DNA of 64,000 nucleotides from NCBI RefSeq assembly GCF_963678635.1, contig NC_087064.1:47537346-47601345 (forward strand), given 5' to 3'. The first letter of the stretch is position 1, and every line of letters starts with the position of its first letter. Made by a program: the position numbers and the translations under genes. Origin of the DNA: Symsagittifera roscoffensis (lineage: Eukaryota; Xenacoelomorpha; Acoela; Convolutidae). The notes below the pieces were generated by a model. That model saw only the letters and a program-made list of their open reading frames with translations, was not told the origin of the DNA and searched no databases. Below, in pieces: positions 63,101-64,000 of the stretch.

Positions 63101-64000
63101 GATTGGAACCTTTCCCAATTCAACCCTGAACTCGTCAACTCCATCTGCCAAAGAAACGAGCCTCTTCAACACATTCGGATAGCCACACTGCCCTCGAAAG
63201 AAATCGGAATCATCATTGGATGCGATTTCGCCGAACTCGTGACACCTTCAGAAGTAATCCATTCAAAACAAAATGTGCCTATTGGATGGAAAACGCCACT
63301 TGGATGGTCTCTCTGTGGACGAGACAATGCAGCGACACCCAACGACATCAACACAATCAACTTCACGACAGACGATAAACTGTTTCGCCACGTAGCTGAA
63401 TGGATGAAATTGGACGCCGAAGGGATTTCAACTGACCAACGCATCCTCTCAACAGACGACAAGGAAGCTCTCCGCATCTTGGAATCTTCAACAACCCGCT
63501 TGCCCAATGGACACTACGAAATTGGAATGCTTTGGAAACGTGGACAACAACTGCCAAACAATAGATGGCTTGCCAAGAAGCAGCTCGACAGCCTTCTCCA
63601 ACGACTGAAGAGAAACACCGAGATGGCACAGAAATATCAGGAGACCATCGACACCGACTTGCAGAAAGGTTTCATAGTCAAAGTTGATGATTCCCATGAA
63701 GACTCAACAGGAAAATGGTACCTTACTCATCATCCAGTGACAAACATCAATAAACCTGGCAAGGTACGCCGAGTCCTTAATGCATCGAGCATCTACAAAG
63801 GAGTATCACTCAACAGCAACCTACTAACTGGACCAGACCTCCTCACAAACCTTACTGGAATCGTTATGCGATTTCGCGAAGACCAAATCGCTATTTCTGC
63901 CGACATTGAAGCAATGTTCATGCAGGTCTTCGTGAGCCCAGAGGACCAGCCGTATTTGCGATTTCTGTGGAAGGACAACACGGGCCAGCCCGCAACCTTC
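60176..64000 (+). CDS. BEL/Pao LTR retrotransposon gag-pol polyprotein, intact, cut by window end
   Basis: A single frame runs 1275 codons from ATG 60176 to the last base without a stop. Order: N-terminal acidic helical region (about 1-110); long Gln/Asn/His/Thr-rich low-complexity region (about 130-540) with an HQHA repeat near 490-510; DUF1759-like capsid region (about 543-720, FDGEPEQWLDW...); Asn/Ser-rich linker; zinc-binding block with C784/C790/C796, C817-X2-C820-X3-H824-X4-C829 and C835-X4-C840-X3-HH; aspartic protease (DUF1758-like, D910-C-G-S, IIIGCDF, GWKTPLGWSLCG); reverse transcriptase from about 1160 (RRVLNAS, NLLTGPDLL, SADIEAMF with catalytic Asp1243). RNase H and integrase must lie beyond the edge. 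Gag and Pol are one frame, as usual in BEL/Pao. The intact frame suggests a recent, possibly active insertion. Confidence 0.93.
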   Translation, partial: MNSTYDAVFKVIETDVEILAKAINQAISDSDEVQIINDFLTELKSLLDDANNEAVKIMRTGTDQQDSIIERLKTLKVLYRTIQLRSKRYERTLNNTATSSLNSSRVASNVSTPSIIRQALENLPLRRQTESLTRSTTTQNVTMDQDTPDDSPQFSGLPAILNATSNHRSNSAQDNSGLLLRPGSNSDANTLDHRIHQQQTETVGTQTAHGTHLHPQSNLSLQQPNADLSQSSNLQPNHPEAQLQGTTKELNNGTQLQIDNQQLTATVGRRPNSEAQLHETSPHSNPGTQIQVFNQQMNAPATQQRNVSEPIFLPTATSKAAQSQMIGQQITHPILAPQTASPPHGLYQPSSLQQNQPPSQQQRTHNPNSAFRPILTIGNQNSTNHPPTNVFSGHQTTAKGITNINGVPIPALLPTNQGDQRTATNWTSSQPTLTHQCTQPAMRSYQEGFLGTTTAYNPTNMLTSSTTAFTHAGCRGPTGTTHQNINRPPPHQHAVHQHAAHQHAAHQNQPTYFPIPTNLGTAPTDHNHHQTISKTFRKSVPIVKPFIFDGEPEQWLDWIGLFNATINSTDMTNSEKMTHLQKLVSGDAKSLIRGYGCNGAMYDAALQRLENDFGNPTKIVTSFLRRLDAISGPNLRHTRSYKDLANFLQTMVDTFTTLGFQHDLHSTTNVQTVLSKLPTPCRLEWNRYNLQCNIRQPSLIDLTNWFNIYAEACSDLPSNSNNNNTRNSSSSNNYNSSNTQGSSSNGHTHQHGPSDHRANQNNRNQQRSQQQHKSGQKDQRRDFCPEKRNCQYLGKCQHFIAMNPKDRLQHARDLQLCFNCLSPHKFADCQSTQTCRTEGCSKKHHTLLHNSSTYNSTTQRETANRNSRQHDDTTNCSTSISRRKSNRHIPTLPITISHGKHRVHAYAMLDCGSKLTLLKSSIALQLKPDLQLDDTIQLNQALTSSDTASTKMTIAIGPYNQQKQPFQLNDIDVIMDWNLSQFNPELVNSICQRNEPLQHIRIATLPSKEIGIIIGCDFAELVTPSEVIHSKQNVPIGWKTPLGWSLCGRDNAATPNDINTINFTTDDKLFRHVAEWMKLDAEGISTDQRILSTDDKEALRILESSTTRLPNGHYEIGMLWKRGQQLPNNRWLAKKQLDSLLQRLKRNTEMAQKYQETIDTDLQKGFIVKVDDSHEDSTGKWYLTHHPVTNINKPGKVRRVLNASSIYKGVSLNSNLLTGPDLLTNLTGIVMRFREDQIAISADIEAMFMQVFVSPEDQPYLRFLWKDNTGQPATF

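Overview
This window looks like an AT-rich, repeat-laden nuclear genome of an invertebrate animal. Genes are split by GT-AG introns, and small GC-richer exons sit in long AT-rich, transposon-filled introns and intergenic DNA. Recognisable content: a TRPM-type cation channel gene (3' half, + strand, 11.3-18.5 kb), an unrecognised two-exon gene (- strand, 33.0-34.2 kb), a six-exon selenoprotein L (SelL) gene (- strand, 51.9-57.8 kb), and the 5' half of an intact BEL/Pao LTR retrotransposon (+ strand, from about 59.9 kb to the right edge). I cannot name the species. SelL, tRNA-derived SINEs and BEL/Pao elements together would fit an aquatic invertebrate.

Most notable gene: on the minus strand, six exons with matching phases join into a 246-residue peroxiredoxin-like-2 protein. 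Its CxxC redox motif is replaced by UGA-x-x-UGA. No other coding exon in the window uses UGA in frame, including the 1275 codons of the BEL/Pao ORF. A type-II-like SECIS candidate (ATGA, 11 nt, AA, mini-stem, GA) starts 37 nt after the stop codon. This matches the described SelL family (double selenocysteine, single SECIS).

Layout. 0-11.3 kb: no gene seen; SINEs (including a tail-to-tail SINE foldback at 4.6-5.5 kb), a 108-bp tandem duplication and dispersed repeat families. 11.3-18.5 kb: four TRPM exons with repeat-filled introns. 18.8-19.1 kb: SINE. 19.7-31.4 kb: three direct copies of a 3.5-3.75 kb unit, each with an 80-bp-arm foldback and a tRNA-like Pol III A/B-box region. 31.4-31.75 kb: MITE-like element. 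33.0-34.2 kb: unknown gene. 35.7-39.1 kb: decayed Ty3/gypsy element whose 3' end is tandemly duplicated to 42.8 kb. 43.6-43.74 kb: 144-bp MITE with target duplication. 44.7-49.1 kb: four-copy 1.1-kb satellite. 49.6-51.3 kb: 826-bp tandem duplication carrying a perfect 42-bp hairpin. 51.9-57.8 kb: SelL gene, whose introns hold a hAT-like MITE, SINEs and a LINE relic. 57.96-59.4 kb: degenerate tandem repeat. 59.9-64 kb: BEL/Pao primer-binding site, gag, protease and start of reverse transcriptase.

Many unrelated-looking repeats share one 3' module (GCTTCGCCTCTGTGTAA). All assignments were made by eye from translation and motif recognition; no database search was possible.
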